Positions 25,716 through 33,453 of a DNA stretch of 64,000 nt are shown here, one piece after another. The stretch covers positions 1 through 64,000 of the forward strand of contig JHYK01000013.1 of NCBI GenBank assembly GCA_000621405.1, written 5' to 3'. A model generated the notes under the pieces. The model saw only the letters and a program-made list of their open reading frames with translations, searched no databases and was not told the DNA's origin. Position 1 is the stretch's first letter, and every line of letters begins with the position of its first letter. This stretch comes from Lachnospiraceae bacterium AC3007. GTDB lineage: Bacteria > Bacillota > Clostridia > Lachnospirales > Lachnospiraceae. Position numbers and translations under genes: made by a program.

Positions 25716-27812
25716 ATGAAAACGATACGTCTTAAGATCATCATCGGCATACTGCTGTGTTCCCTGCTTACCGCAGTGATCGTCGGCACGCTCTCGATAC
25801 GGAGCACCATGAGCATGTCGGAAAAAGACTCCAAAGAGAATATGTCGAATAAGACCGTAGCCATGGCTAATGAGATGAATTCCACGATACTCAGGGTGGA
25901 GCAGTCCGTCGATATACTTGCGGACATAGTCAGCAGCTCCATCAGCGAGCGAAGGTTTTTCGGAGATAAAAACTATGCCGACGCTTTCACGATGGAGGTC
26001 ATAGACCAGGTGTTTCGTTTTTCCGAGCATACGGACGGAGCAGTCACCAGTTATATCCGCTTTAATCCGGAATATTCCAATCCCACTTCGGGATGCTTCC
26101 TTACAAGGGACAGCCTGTCGGATCCTTTCACTTCCGTCACGCCTACCGATTTTTCAATGTACGATCCTTCCGATCTTGAGCACGTGGGCTGGTATTACAT
26201 ACCCGTACAGAACGGCGCTCCCATATGGATGGATCCTTATCTCAACAGCAATATCAACGTATACATGATCTCATATGTCGTGCCCATCTACGCCGAGGAC
26301 GGTACTTCGATAGGTATCGTAGGCATGGACATCGACTTCAGGGCTCTTACAGACGAGATCGATGCCGTCTCGCTCTTTGACACAGGCTATGGCTTCCTTG
26401 CAAAGCCCGACGGGTCGATCCTCCACCACAAGAGCGCGGAGCCGGGAACCAATCTTACGAGTCTCGACGGCTCTCTTGCAAAGGCTTCCTCCTTTATCTC
26501 AAATGAAGCCAACAGCAATACGACATTTGAGTACAGCCTTGGCGGAATAAAGAAGATATTTGTATTTGCCCCGCTTCAGAACGGGATGCTTTTATTCCTT
26601 ACGGCTCCCAGATCGGAGATCTTTGCCGAGGCATATTCACTGCTTTTCTCGATACTCGGCGCAGTGCTCCTTGCGATACTGGTGAGTGCCATAGTAGGTC
26701 TCCTGGTCGGCAACGGACTTGCGAAGCCCATACATGCTCTTACGGATATAATCGGGCAGACCGCAAAGCTCGATCTTACCTCGTCAGACAGCGGACAGGG
26801 GCTTATGGAGCAGAAGGATGAGATCGGCCAGATGGCGAACGGAGTGCATGATATGAGATCTGCTTTCCGTGATATGGTGGATTCCTTTACCGAGGTACAG
26901 CAGACCATCACCGGAAGCATCGATGAGCTCGACGTCATCATGAGAGACAATAATACCCGTACCGATGACAATAATCAGGAGACGGAGAGTCTTGCGCAGG
27001 GCATGGAGGCGGCTACAGCGAATACCGCACAGATCGTGCAGAATGTCGACCTCGTGAGAAGCCAGACCCGTGAGATATATGATCTTGCAGCTCAGAGCGA
27101 AGAGGATTCAAAGACGATACAGAGCCGTGCCGAGGATATGGAGAAGCGCAGCACTGCTTCAAGCGACAAGACCCATCATATGTATGACGTGATGAGGGTC
27201 AGGAGTGATGAGGCAATAGAGAAATCAAAGGCTGTTGACCGCATACATGAGCTTACCGATGACATCAAGAATATCTCCTCGCAGACCAATCTGCTGGCTC
27301 TCAATGCGAGCATAGAGGCCGCCAGAGCCGGAGATGCGGGCAGAGGCTTTGCTGTCGTCGCTGACGAGATCGGATCGCTTGCGGCTCAGACTCTGAGGAC
27401 AGTGGACAACATCAGCGTCATCGTGGACGAGGTGAGTGATGCTGTGGCTCATATGAATGAGTGCATAACCGAGCTCATGAAATTCCTTGAAGAGACAGTG
27501 CTTGCCGACTACACTATGTTCAGTGATTCCGGCGCAAGGTATCGCGAGGATGCGGATTTCTTCATCGATGTGATGTCAAAGGTGCGTATAGGTACTGATT
27601 CTCTGGAGCATCATATCGAGGAGATAGTGACTGCCGCCGATGATATCAACGACATGACCGAGAATTCGGCAAGGAGTGTTAATGAGATCGCTTCCAGATC
27701 CGGCGAGATGCGCTCTTCGAATGAGCAGGGCTACAGGAAGCTTCAGGATGCGAGAGAAGCAGTCCAGGAGCTCGTCAGGATCACCGGTCAGTTCCGCTGG
27801 AGAGAGGAGTAG
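25716..27812 (+). CDS. Methyl-accepting chemotaxis protein with Cache sensor
   Basis: A 698-residue transmembrane chemoreceptor. TM1 lies at about 6-28. A large extracytoplasmic double-Cache domain spans about 35-295, including [24 protein letters not shown]2 lies at about 305-333, then a HAMP region. The signalling domain has the conserved hairpin tip [37 protein letters not shown]. No C-terminal CheR-docking pentapeptide is seen (the end is FRWREE). No chemotaxis (che) genes are in the window, so it must signal to a cluster elsewhere. Ligand unknown; Cache domains usually bind small organic acids or amino acids. Confidence 0.95.
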   Translation: MKTIRLKIIIGILLCSLLTAVIVGTLSIRSTMSMSEKDSKENMSNKTVAMANEMNSTILRVEQSVDILADIVSSSISERRFFGDKNYADAFTMEVIDQVFRFSEHTDGAVTSYIRFNPEYSNPTSGCFLTRDSLSDPFTSVTPTDFSMYDPSDLEHVGWYYIPVQNGAPIWMDPYLNSNINVYMISYVVPIYAEDGTSIGIVGMDIDFRALTDEIDAVSLFDTGYGFLAKPDGSILHHKSAEPGTNLTSLDGSLAKASSFISNEANSNTTFEYSLGGIKKIFVFAPLQNGMLLFLTAPRSEIFAEAYSLLFSILGAVLLAILVSAIVGLLVGNGLAKPIHALTDIIGQTAKLDLTSSDSGQGLMEQKDEIGQMANGVHDMRSAFRDMVDSFTEVQQTITGSIDELDVIMRDNNTRTDDNNQETESLAQGMEAATANTAQIVQNVDLVRSQTREIYDLAAQSEEDSKTIQSRAEDMEKRSTASSDKTHHMYDVMRVRSDEAIEKSKAVDRIHELTDDIKNISSQTNLLALNASIEAARAGDAGRGFAVVADEIGSLAAQTLRTVDNISVIVDEVSDAVAHMNECITELMKFLEETVLADYTMFSDSGARYREDADFFIDVMSKVRIGTDSLEHHIEEIVTAADDINDMTENSARSVNEIASRSGEMRSSNEQGYRKLQDAREAVQELVRITGQFRWREE

Positions 27813-27835
27813 GGCAGGAGGCGGACCGGAACAGG

Positions 27836-27871
27836 AGATCGGATCAGGACAGAAGATCGGATCAGGACAGG
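27836..27871. repeat. Two tandem copies of an 18-bp unit
   Basis: AGATCGGATCAGGACAGA (27836-27853) is followed directly by a copy with one change (27854-27871). It lies in the short space between the convergent MCP and ydcF genes and shares its 18-bp period with the array inside ydcF. Confidence 0.75.
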
Positions 27872-27893
27872 GACGGTTCAGAACAGGCTCGGT

Positions 27894-28757
27894 TCAGTAG
27901 TCCCGTAGTATCCCGAAAGACTCTCTCACCATATTGTTAGGAAGATACAAAGGCTCTGTATATGCGGCAATACCGCATATATCAGAGCCTGTTTCTTTCT
28001 CTGCCAGATGTATGCCCCTGAAAAGATGGAAGTTATTGGTGATGATGCCTGTTTTGGTACCGATGCCTGAGTTGGAAGCGATGTCTGTGTTGCTACCGAT
28101 GCCTGTGTTGGAACCGATGTCTGTATTGGAACCGATGTCTGTATTGGAACCGATGTCTGTGTTGCTACCGATGCCTGTGTTTTGGGCGTTCCCGTCCCGA
28201 TGAAGACTTTCTATGATCTCGAATGAGTATTTGATGTTCTCTGCGGTATCCATGGCCCTGTTTTCAGCAATAAGCCTCTTTTCGTCTATTCCCTTTGCGA
28301 TAAGGTAATCCCTTCCGCCTTCTCCTTCGGTAACGGATTCATTGATCCCCTTTCCACCGGATATTATACAGACAGTATTTTCGTTTTCGACAAGATATTC
28401 GTATGCGGCCTCAAGACGGTATCTGTAGATGACGCTCGGACCGTCCTCTCTCATCTGAGCGCCGAGGACTATCACATAATCAAGACCGGGCTCGCCCTTA
28501 TCAAAGAAGTGGCTTAAGATGCAGGCCTGACAGAAGATAAAGACAACGAGAGCAGAGAGGATAAGGGTAAGTGATACTGCCTTCACTGCTTTCGGGAGCT
28601 TCTCATATCTTTTATTTACAGAGATAAAGCTAAAGAGCGCAAAGAGCGCACAAAGCCCAAGCCAGATCGTAAATGAATAAGTCCCGCTTCCGACGCTGTA
28701 CACGACTGCTGAATAGGCGGCGCATAGTATTGACAGTATACCCCAGAGATATTTCAT
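27894..28757 (-). CDS. YdcF family (DUF218) membrane protein with internal peptide repeat
   Basis: A 287-residue protein. Residues 1-82 hold about three TM helices. The DUF218 domain begins at DYVIVLGAQMREDGPSVIYRYRLEAAYEYL and continues with VCIISGGKG, EGGRDYLIAKGIDEKRLIAENRAMDTAENIKYS and IITNNFHLFRGIHLA. A run of six-residue repeats (consensus GSNTDI) interrupts the domain in the loop before the ITNNFH strand (about residues 192-238), with the flanking domain motifs intact. Function of the family is not firmly established; members are linked to envelope polysaccharide or vancomycin-resistance-type proteins. The ribosome site is weak. Confidence 0.85.
   Translation of the reverse strand: MKYLWGILSILCAAYSAVVYSVGSGTYSFTIWLGLCALFALFSFISVNKRYEKLPKAVKAVSLTLILSALVVFIFCQACILSHFFDKGEPGLDYVIVLGAQMREDGPSVIYRYRLEAAYEYLVENENTVCIISGGKGINESVTEGEGGRDYLIAKGIDEKRLIAENRAMDTAENIKYSFEIIESLHRDGNAQNTGIGSNTDIGSNTDIGSNTDIGSNTGIGSNTDIASNSGIGTKTGIITNNFHLFRGIHLAEKETGSDICGIAAYTEPLYLPNNMVRESFGILRDY
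28044..28183. repeat. In-frame 18-bp tandem repeats inside ydcF
   Basis: Seven full 18-bp units (starts 28044, 28062, 28080, 28098, 28116, 28134, 28152) and a partial unit. The consensus on the + strand is GATGYCTGTRTTGGAACC. Two neighbouring units (28116 and 28134) are identical. Read on the minus strand each unit encodes six residues of the GSNTDI type, so copy-number change preserves the reading frame. Confidence 0.92.
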
Positions 28758-28776
28758 GTTTTTTGGATCCGACCCC

Positions 28777-28930
28777 GTTTTAGCAAGCCCGTTGTAATAA
28801 TCTCGTTTTAGTAAGTTCGTTATAGTAAGCTCGCTATAGTAAGCTTGTTATAGCAAGCTCGCTATAGTAAGCTCGTTGAAGCAAGCCCGATATAATAAGC
28901 TTGTTCTAGCAAGCTCCTTTTAGTAATCGT
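28777..28930. repeat. 14-bp tandem array, about 11 units
   Basis: Consecutive 14-bp units run from 28777, with consensus GTTATAGTAAGCTC. Phase is kept without a single indel for ten units to 28916, and a more diverged eleventh ends near 28930. Single-base variation between units is common (GTTTTAG, GCTATAG, GTTGAAG). It fills the ydcF upstream region and half of the 307-bp space before the glutathione peroxidase promoter. There are no spacers between units, so it is not a CRISPR array. Confidence 0.9.
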
Positions 28931-29000
28931 AATATACTTCGTAATTTGCTGCGACACTATTTTAGCATATGCGGGGTATTTTTTTGTGAGGAGAAAAGAC

Positions 29001-29029
29001 TTGACATATTGCATTGCGCAAAATATAAT
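29001..29029 (+). promoter_or_regulatory. Promoter of glutathione peroxidase gene
   Basis: TTGACA (29001-29006), 17-bp spacer, TATAAT (29024-29029): a full-consensus sigma-A promoter. It is followed by AAGGAGG just ahead of the ATG. Confidence 0.92.
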
Positions 29030-29064
29030 ATGGTAAAATATAAAGTACGAAGGAGGACACAGAC

Positions 29065-29607
29065 ATGGGATTTTATGATCAGAGCGTAATGTCAGCGGCA
29101 GGCGAAGAGATATCAATGAAAGATTATGAAGGGAAGGTGGTACTCGTCGTCAATACAGCGACAGGCTGCGGCTTCACTCCGCATTACAAGGATATCGAAG
29201 AGATGTATGAAAAATATCATGACAGAGGATTCGAGGTGGTAGATGTACCCTGCAATCAGTTTGCGGGTCAGACTCCCGGGAGCGATGATGAGATACATGA
29301 GTTCTGCACATTAAAGTACAACACTCAGTTCCCGCAGATGAAGAAATCCGATGTGAACGGAGAGAATGCGCTTCCTCTTTTCAATTATCTGAAGGAGCAG
29401 AAGGGCTTTGAAGGCTTCGGAAAGGGACCGAAGGCTTTTGCCATGAATGCGATGCTGTCGAAGATCGATAAGGATTACAGGAATAATCCCGATATCAAGT
29501 GGAACTTCACTAAGTTCGTGATAGACAGGGAAGGCAATGTCGTCGCAAGATTCGAGCCCACCGCTAAGATGGATAAGGTGGATAAGTGCGTGGAGGAGCT
29601 CCTGTAA
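29065..29607 (+). CDS. Glutathione peroxidase family protein (thiol peroxidase)
   Basis: A 180-residue thioredoxin-fold peroxidase. Seen: VVNTATGCGFTPHYKDIEEMYEKY with the peroxidatic Cys (Sec in animal enzymes), VPCNQFAGQTPGSDDEI with the conserved Gln, and DIKWNFTKFVID with the Trp-Asn pair completing the tetrad. Bacterial members normally use thioredoxin rather than glutathione. It has a full-consensus promoter and its own terminator, so it is monocistronic and probably highly expressed. Protection against peroxides fits an anaerobe exposed to oxygen. Confidence 0.95.
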   Translation: MGFYDQSVMSAAGEEISMKDYEGKVVLVVNTATGCGFTPHYKDIEEMYEKYHDRGFEVVDVPCNQFAGQTPGSDDEIHEFCTLKYNTQFPQMKKSDVNGENALPLFNYLKEQKGFEGFGKGPKAFAMNAMLSKIDKDYRNNPDIKWNFTKFVIDREGNVVARFEPTAKMDKVDKCVEELL

Positions 29608-29625
29608 CAGGAGCTCCACTTTTTT
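29595..29625 (+). terminator. Terminator overlapping the gpx stop codon
   Basis: GGAGCTCCTG (29595-29604) pairs with CAGGAGCTCC (29608-29617). The loop is the TAA stop codon itself, and the stem is followed by AC and six T residues. Confidence 0.9.
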
Positions 29626-29726
29626 CGCAGGATTTTGCTATTAAATGTGAAAACGTTATACTTCAGTGGGAAAAATCTGTTAAAATGATCTGGTATTATC
29701 ATTTTTGACTACTGAGGAGACAGACG

Positions 29727-31013
29727 ATGAAAAAGAGTCTTATATTTATCATGATATGCCTTATCGGCTGCATAGTAATGACGGGCTGCAAAAAGGTAAA
29801 GGATCTTATCCCCGGGGGTATCATCCCCACAGAAGATAAGATTGTTGAGGTCGGAGAACTCACAGGTTTTTCCTATCATCCCGGCTATGGTGATATGGAC
29901 GGCGCCTACCACTTTCAGAGTCTGGAAAAGAATGAAGACGGAGACTGGGTCATCGTAGTCTCGGATAAGGATAACTTCTCCGAACCGCTGATAATAAGGA
30001 CCTACGAGGTATCGGATGAAGCCTTTGAGGATTTTGAGAGCTTTATCAAGGATAATAATATCCTCGCCCTCTCTGACCGCAAGGACAGCGATCTTTTTGT
30101 TACGGACTACACCCCGTGGTATTATTCGTTCTCTTTCGACAATACATCGGTTGGAGGAGATTCCCGTGAATCCTACAGTATTGAGGAGTACAAGGAGTAT
30201 TCGGACAAGGATCAAGAGCTTCTGGAAAAGCTTGATACCAGAATAAAAAATCTTCGAGGAAAAATGATATCCGAAGTCGAAGAAAAAGACGACGATTATG
30301 ATGACGTTGATAATGATGACGATGATGATATCAGCGAAGGTGAAGATGACGGATCCGATAAAGGGGAAGATGAATCGGATAAGAGTCCGGCAGATGACGC
30401 GGAGGCATATATCGAGTCCTACAAGCCTGTCTTTGAAGAAATCATGGAAGTGATCGAAAACGGCTACGATTATGATGCCACCTATGATTATGTCTCCGAC
30501 GGTCTCGTGGAGAAGGTCATGTACCCGGGTGAAGGTGAGCTTAGTGAGACAGTAGGATATCTGCTCGAGGATCTGAGCGGAGACGGAGTGCCGGAACTTT
30601 TGATCGGAACAGATGAGGACTACGGCGAAGGTCCGACAAGCTATATCTACAGCATTTTCACACTCAAGGATGATGAGCCGTACTCCGTGATGGACGGATG
30701 GGCGCGCAGCAGCTATCAGTCGATGGATGACGGCCACTTCTTCTACTCCGGCTCAGGAGGTGCATCGATCACTCTGTTCGGAGAAAACCACCTGAGCAAG
30801 GATGGCTCGGAGATCATATGGGATGATTTTTACTTCTCTGATGAAGATGAGACCGGAAAGATCGGATTGTATCACAATACTTCGGGAACCTTTGATGCGG
30901 CTGTCTCGGAAGAGCTGAAGATGTCCGAGGATGATTTCTATACGATCATGTATGACTACGAGAAAAGATGTAAGACGATCTCCTGGACCCCTGTCGGAGA
31001 GGCTCCGTTATAG
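29727..31013 (+). CDS. Acidic lipoprotein of unknown function
   Basis: A 428-residue predicted surface lipoprotein: signal peptide MKKSLIFIMICLIGCIVMTG with Cys21 in a lipobox (VMTGC). A first globular region spans about 30-170. A strongly acidic low-complexity linker spans about 186-225, with runs of Asp and Glu. The C-terminal region spans about 230-428 and includes GYLLEDLSGDGVPELLIGTDEDYG, an Asp-rich loop resembling a calcium-binding or FG-GAP-like DxDGxxEL element. No enzymatic motif is recognised. A GAGGAG site precedes the ATG. It is monocistronic. Confidence 0.8.
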   Translation: MKKSLIFIMICLIGCIVMTGCKKVKDLIPGGIIPTEDKIVEVGELTGFSYHPGYGDMDGAYHFQSLEKNEDGDWVIVVSDKDNFSEPLIIRTYEVSDEAFEDFESFIKDNNILALSDRKDSDLFVTDYTPWYYSFSFDNTSVGGDSRESYSIEEYKEYSDKDQELLEKLDTRIKNLRGKMISEVEEKDDDYDDVDNDDDDDISEGEDDGSDKGEDESDKSPADDAEAYIESYKPVFEEIMEVIENGYDYDATYDYVSDGLVEKVMYPGEGELSETVGYLLEDLSGDGVPELLIGTDEDYGEGPTSYIYSIFTLKDDEPYSVMDGWARSSYQSMDDGHFFYSGSGGASITLFGENHLSKDGSEIIWDDFYFSDEDETGKIGLYHNTSGTFDAAVSEELKMSEDDFYTIMYDYEKRCKTISWTPVGEAPL

Positions 31014-31040
31014 GATTTTTGGCGGTTTGGTTCCTCCTTC

Positions 31041-31069
31041 TTGACAAAGCCGCTCATATCGGATAATAT
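31041..31069 (+). promoter_or_regulatory. Promoter of tRNA-Gly
   Basis: TTGACA (31041-31046), 17-bp spacer, TAATAT (31064-31069); transcription would begin about 20 bp before the tRNA. Confidence 0.75.
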
Positions 31070-31097
31070 ACTACACGCACGGAGAAATCCATGCGAT

Positions 31098-31170
31098 GCG
31101 ATAGTAGCTTAGCTGGTAAAGCGCCACCTTGCCAAGGTGGAGACCGCGGGTTCGAATCCCGTCTGTCGCT
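31098..31170 (+). tRNA. tRNA-Gly (GCC anticodon)
   Basis: 73 nt. The acceptor stem is GCGATAG paired with CTGTCGC (one G-U). The D arm contains AGCTGGTAAAGC. The anticodon stem CCACC/GGTGG surrounds the loop TTGCCAA with anticodon GCC. The T arm is CGGGTTCGAATCCCG, with discriminator T at 31170. CCA is not encoded. The last 13 nt (31158-31170) recur twice more downstream at 133-bp intervals. Confidence 0.96.
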
Positions 31171-31436
31171 TGGAAAAGATGAGCATACGCTCATCTTTTT
31201 TTATGCCAGGGGATTCGATCCCGCTCCGCGGGTTCGGTCTTCGCTCCGCTCCGGTCGGCGCAAAGCCGAGGTCCACAGGACCTCGTGCGCCCCGTCTGTC
31301 GCTTGGAAAAGATGAGCATACGCTCATCTTTTTTTATGCCAGGGGATTCGATCCCGCTCCGCGGGTTCGGTCTCCGCTCCGCTCCGGTCGGCGCAAAGCC
31401 GAGGTCCACAGGACCTCGTGCGCCCCGTCTGTCGCT
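31171..31436. repeat. Two tandem 133-bp units, each ending in a copy of the tRNA-Gly 3' end
   Basis: 31171-31303 and 31304-31436 are identical except for a T-to-C change at 31241/31374. Each unit holds a terminator hairpin (31174-31202; 31307-31335), a GC-rich stretch with a strong nested hairpin (GGCGCA...TGCGCC around CGAGGTCC/GGACCTCG, 31257-31291 in copy 1), and a final CCCGTCTGTCGCT identical to the tRNA 3' end. Together with the terminator after them they fill the 400-bp space between the tRNA and the tetR gene. No gene is seen in it. Confidence 0.95.
31174..31202 (+). terminator. Terminator of tRNA-Gly (first repeat copy)
   Basis: AAAAGATGAGC (31174-31184) pairs with GCTCATCTTTT (31189-31199) around the loop ATAC, followed by more T residues. 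A second copy lies at 31307-31335 within the duplicated unit. Confidence 0.92.
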
Positions 31437-31445
31437 CTTGGTTAT

Positions 31446-31486
31446 AAAAACCGCAAGTCCATTTGATTATAGGACTTGCGGTTTTT
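31446..31486. terminator. Bidirectional terminator between tRNA-Gly and tetR
   Basis: AAAAACCGCAAGTCC (31446-31460) pairs perfectly with its complement at 31472-31486 (15 bp, 11-nt loop). The A-run and T-run flanks let it work in both directions, suiting the convergent TetR transcript. Confidence 0.9.
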
Positions 31487-31573
31487 CTTTGCCCGGGAAT
31501 TTTATCGATTTGCTGCGTGGATGCTGCGTGAATGACCTGTTTAATATCTCCTTGAGGCCGGTCAGCTTCCGGT

Positions 31574-32155
31574 TTATCTGAGAAGTTCGTCGCCTTCAAG
31601 CATCTCATCCCAGTCAAAAGACGGGATCACGCCTGACATGCAGGCAATAGCTGCAAGTCCATGCGCTGACGCCCAGATCTTCACTAGCTCAATCTCCTGA
31701 TCTTTCCTGTTCTTTTTTATTCCACTCTCTTTCAGATACTTGAGATAGGTTTCTTTCAAAAGAACGAAAGGCGGGTAATCGTCATCTGTTTTCGATTCGA
31801 TCTTTAGGTGAGCGGTTATATTCTGCCGTCCGAAAAGGAACTTAAAATAATCAGGATTGCTACGAAAGAAAGAAACATATCTTTTGCCCATGCCTACTAT
31901 AGCGTTTTCCGAATCTTCGGCAGAGTGAACAGCGTCTATCAGCTCACCCATTAACTGCTCAGTTACACTTTCCTTGATCGCCTCGATCAGTTCGTCCTTG
32001 TCCTTGAAATGAGCGTACGGAGCTGCGTGGGAGACATCACAGGCTGAAGCGACCTTGCGCAGCGAAAGCGCGTCCTCGCCTCTTTCGTTAATGATCCGGA
32101 TCCCTGCTTCGATAAGAGCCTCTCTTAGATTGCCATGATGATACGTATCACTCAT
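31574..32155 (-). CDS. TetR/AcrR-family transcriptional regulator
   Basis: A 193-residue repressor. The N-terminal HTH contains YHHGNLREALIEAGIRIINERGEDALSLRKVASACDVSHAAPYAHFKDKDELIEAI, and the C-terminal ligand domain (about 75-190) is of the WHG/TetR_C_13 kind (FFRSNPDYFKFLFG). It overlaps the upstream hydrolase gene by 8 bp, has an AAGGAGAG site, and is second in the operon. An 18-bp-arm inverted repeat over the operon promoter is its probable operator, giving autorepression. Confidence 0.92.
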   Translation of the reverse strand: MSDTYHHGNLREALIEAGIRIINERGEDALSLRKVASACDVSHAAPYAHFKDKDELIEAIKESVTEQLMGELIDAVHSAEDSENAIVGMGKRYVSFFRSNPDYFKFLFGRQNITAHLKIESKTDDDYPPFVLLKETYLKYLKESGIKKNRKDQEIELVKIWASAHGLAAIACMSGVIPSFDWDEMLEGDELLR

Positions 32156-33233
32156 TTGCTGTTCTCTCCTTGATCTGCCTTAATGCATTACAGGTCACAG
32201 ATGGATTTTCCCACAATGGGCTGTGAGCCGAATCGGGGATCAGAAAGAATTCCTTCTCAGGAGCCTCTATGATATCACAGTATTCCTTGACCAGTTTCCA
32301 TGGACAGTTGTAATCACTTTCGCCGCTGATGAAGTAAACCGGTATTTCAAGAGATGTAGCCGACTCTCTGTAATCAAATCCCGCAAGTTCTTCGGCAAGA
32401 GGTGTCTTCCTGTACATCTTCATGGCAGGAACATATTGCAGCTTTTCTTTTACCGTATAGCATCTGCTAAACAGGATAGGCAGAACGATCCCTTCAAATT
32501 CGGATTTATCCTTTATTGTACCTCCGCCTGCCTTATGCAAAAGTGCAACATAATCATACCAGTCATTACATACAATCTTCCCGTCTTCTGTCTTATCAAC
32601 CGAATCCTCAAGTTTCCTAAGAGATGCGCTGTCACCTCTGTCCGTAAAGACACTTTTCATAAAATCATACATCAGTGTATCCTGCTCCGGTCCGTCGGTG
32701 ACTACCTGTGCCATATTTATAAGTGCATAATAATTCTCCGGATGTTCCCGGGCTGCCCGTAAAGCTATATGTGTTCCGCCCGAAAATCCCATAATGAATA
32801 TCTTGTCCTTACCGAACCTTGTCTTGAGATAATCCGTTACAGCTTCCGTATCCTCAAGAATGCTTTCAAGCGTTATCCTGCCGGGATCAAAGCTTTTATC
32901 ATAAGCGATGCCCATATCCCTGTAGTCCCAATAAACGACGGTGAATTCATCTTCAAGCTTCATATCCTTATATTTATCGGTAAAGACATAATCATCGGTA
33001 CCGGGACCGCTGGATACAAATAAAAGAACCGGATTATCCGTGTTCTTACTGTTAATAAAGAAACCGTTTGGGCTGCCGTTTATATCCGTTACAAACTTTT
33101 CTGACAGGCTCTTTACGCCATCATAAGTTCGTATTCTGCCCGGACTCATAATGCACCAGATCAAAAAAAGAAGAAGCAGTACAAATATCAGGCAGATTAC
33201 TATCTTAATCACTTTCCTTCCTGTCCCTTTCAT
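32148..33233 (-). CDS. Membrane-anchored alpha/beta hydrolase
   Basis: A 361-residue alpha/beta-hydrolase fold protein. One N-terminal TM (about 8-28) suggests an anchored or exported enzyme. Seen: oxyanion region LFVSSGPGTDDYVF, WDYRDMGIAYDKSFDP (an aminopeptidase/proline-iminopeptidase-like DQRGxGxS variant), the nucleophile elbow GFSGGTHIALRAA, an acid in SGESDYNCP, and the catalytic His in IPDSAHSPLWENP. Substrate is unknown. It is co-transcribed with TetR from an operator-covered promoter, so it is probably induced by the TetR ligand. Confidence 0.88.
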   Translation of the reverse strand: MKGTGRKVIKIVICLIFVLLLLFLIWCIMSPGRIRTYDGVKSLSEKFVTDINGSPNGFFINSKNTDNPVLLFVSSGPGTDDYVFTDKYKDMKLEDEFTVVYWDYRDMGIAYDKSFDPGRITLESILEDTEAVTDYLKTRFGKDKIFIMGFSGGTHIALRAAREHPENYYALINMAQVVTDGPEQDTLMYDFMKSVFTDRGDSASLRKLEDSVDKTEDGKIVCNDWYDYVALLHKAGGGTIKDKSEFEGIVLPILFSRCYTVKEKLQYVPAMKMYRKTPLAEELAGFDYRESATSLEIPVYFISGESDYNCPWKLVKEYCDIIEAPEKEFFLIPDSAHSPLWENPSVTCNALRQIKERTANE

Positions 33234-33247
33234 CGAATAGTCTCCTA

Positions 33248-33295
33248 TCTTGACGATGTAAAGATATTATATAGCAGATCTTTACATTGTCAAGA
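33248..33295 (-). promoter_or_regulatory. Hydrolase-tetR promoter within near-perfect TetR operator
   Basis: Arms TCTTGACGATGTAAAGAT (33248-33265) and ATCTTTACATTGTCAAGA (33278-33295) are complementary at 17 of 18 positions. On the minus strand TTGACA (forward 33288-33293) and TATAAT (forward 33266-33271) are spaced by 16 bp, so both promoter elements lie within the repeat. Confidence 0.88.
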
Positions 33296-33399
33296 TGGAC
33301 GTCGATCTGAATAAGTATATTTACGTGGCAGGAGATTTATACACTGCCACATCGTCCATTTATCTGCAGAGCTCTCGGCAGAGGCCTTATGGATGTACC

Positions 33400-33427
33400 T
33401 TGAGAAAAATGCTATATGTGATAAAAT
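33400..33427 (+). promoter_or_regulatory. Promoter of membrane hybrid kinase gene
   Basis: TTGAGA (33400-33405), 16-bp spacer, TAAAAT (33422-33427), 26 bp before the start codon. Confidence 0.65.
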
Positions 33428-33453
33428 GAAGCGGTAGTGAGGAATCCTATCAT

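Noticed and set aside
28777-28930. CRISPR array
   Set aside because: The 14-bp units are contiguous with no unique spacers and no cas genes are present.
29709-30737. 342-codon antisense frame over the lipoprotein gene
   Set aside because: The + strand gene has a signal peptide, lipobox and ribosome site; the antisense frame has none and its Ile/Val-rich runs mirror the Asp codons.
31091-31617. Several short open frames on both strands across the tRNA-Gly and 133-bp repeats
   Set aside because: They arise from the GC-rich duplicated unit, overlap the tRNA and terminators, and repeat the same peptide because the DNA is duplicated.
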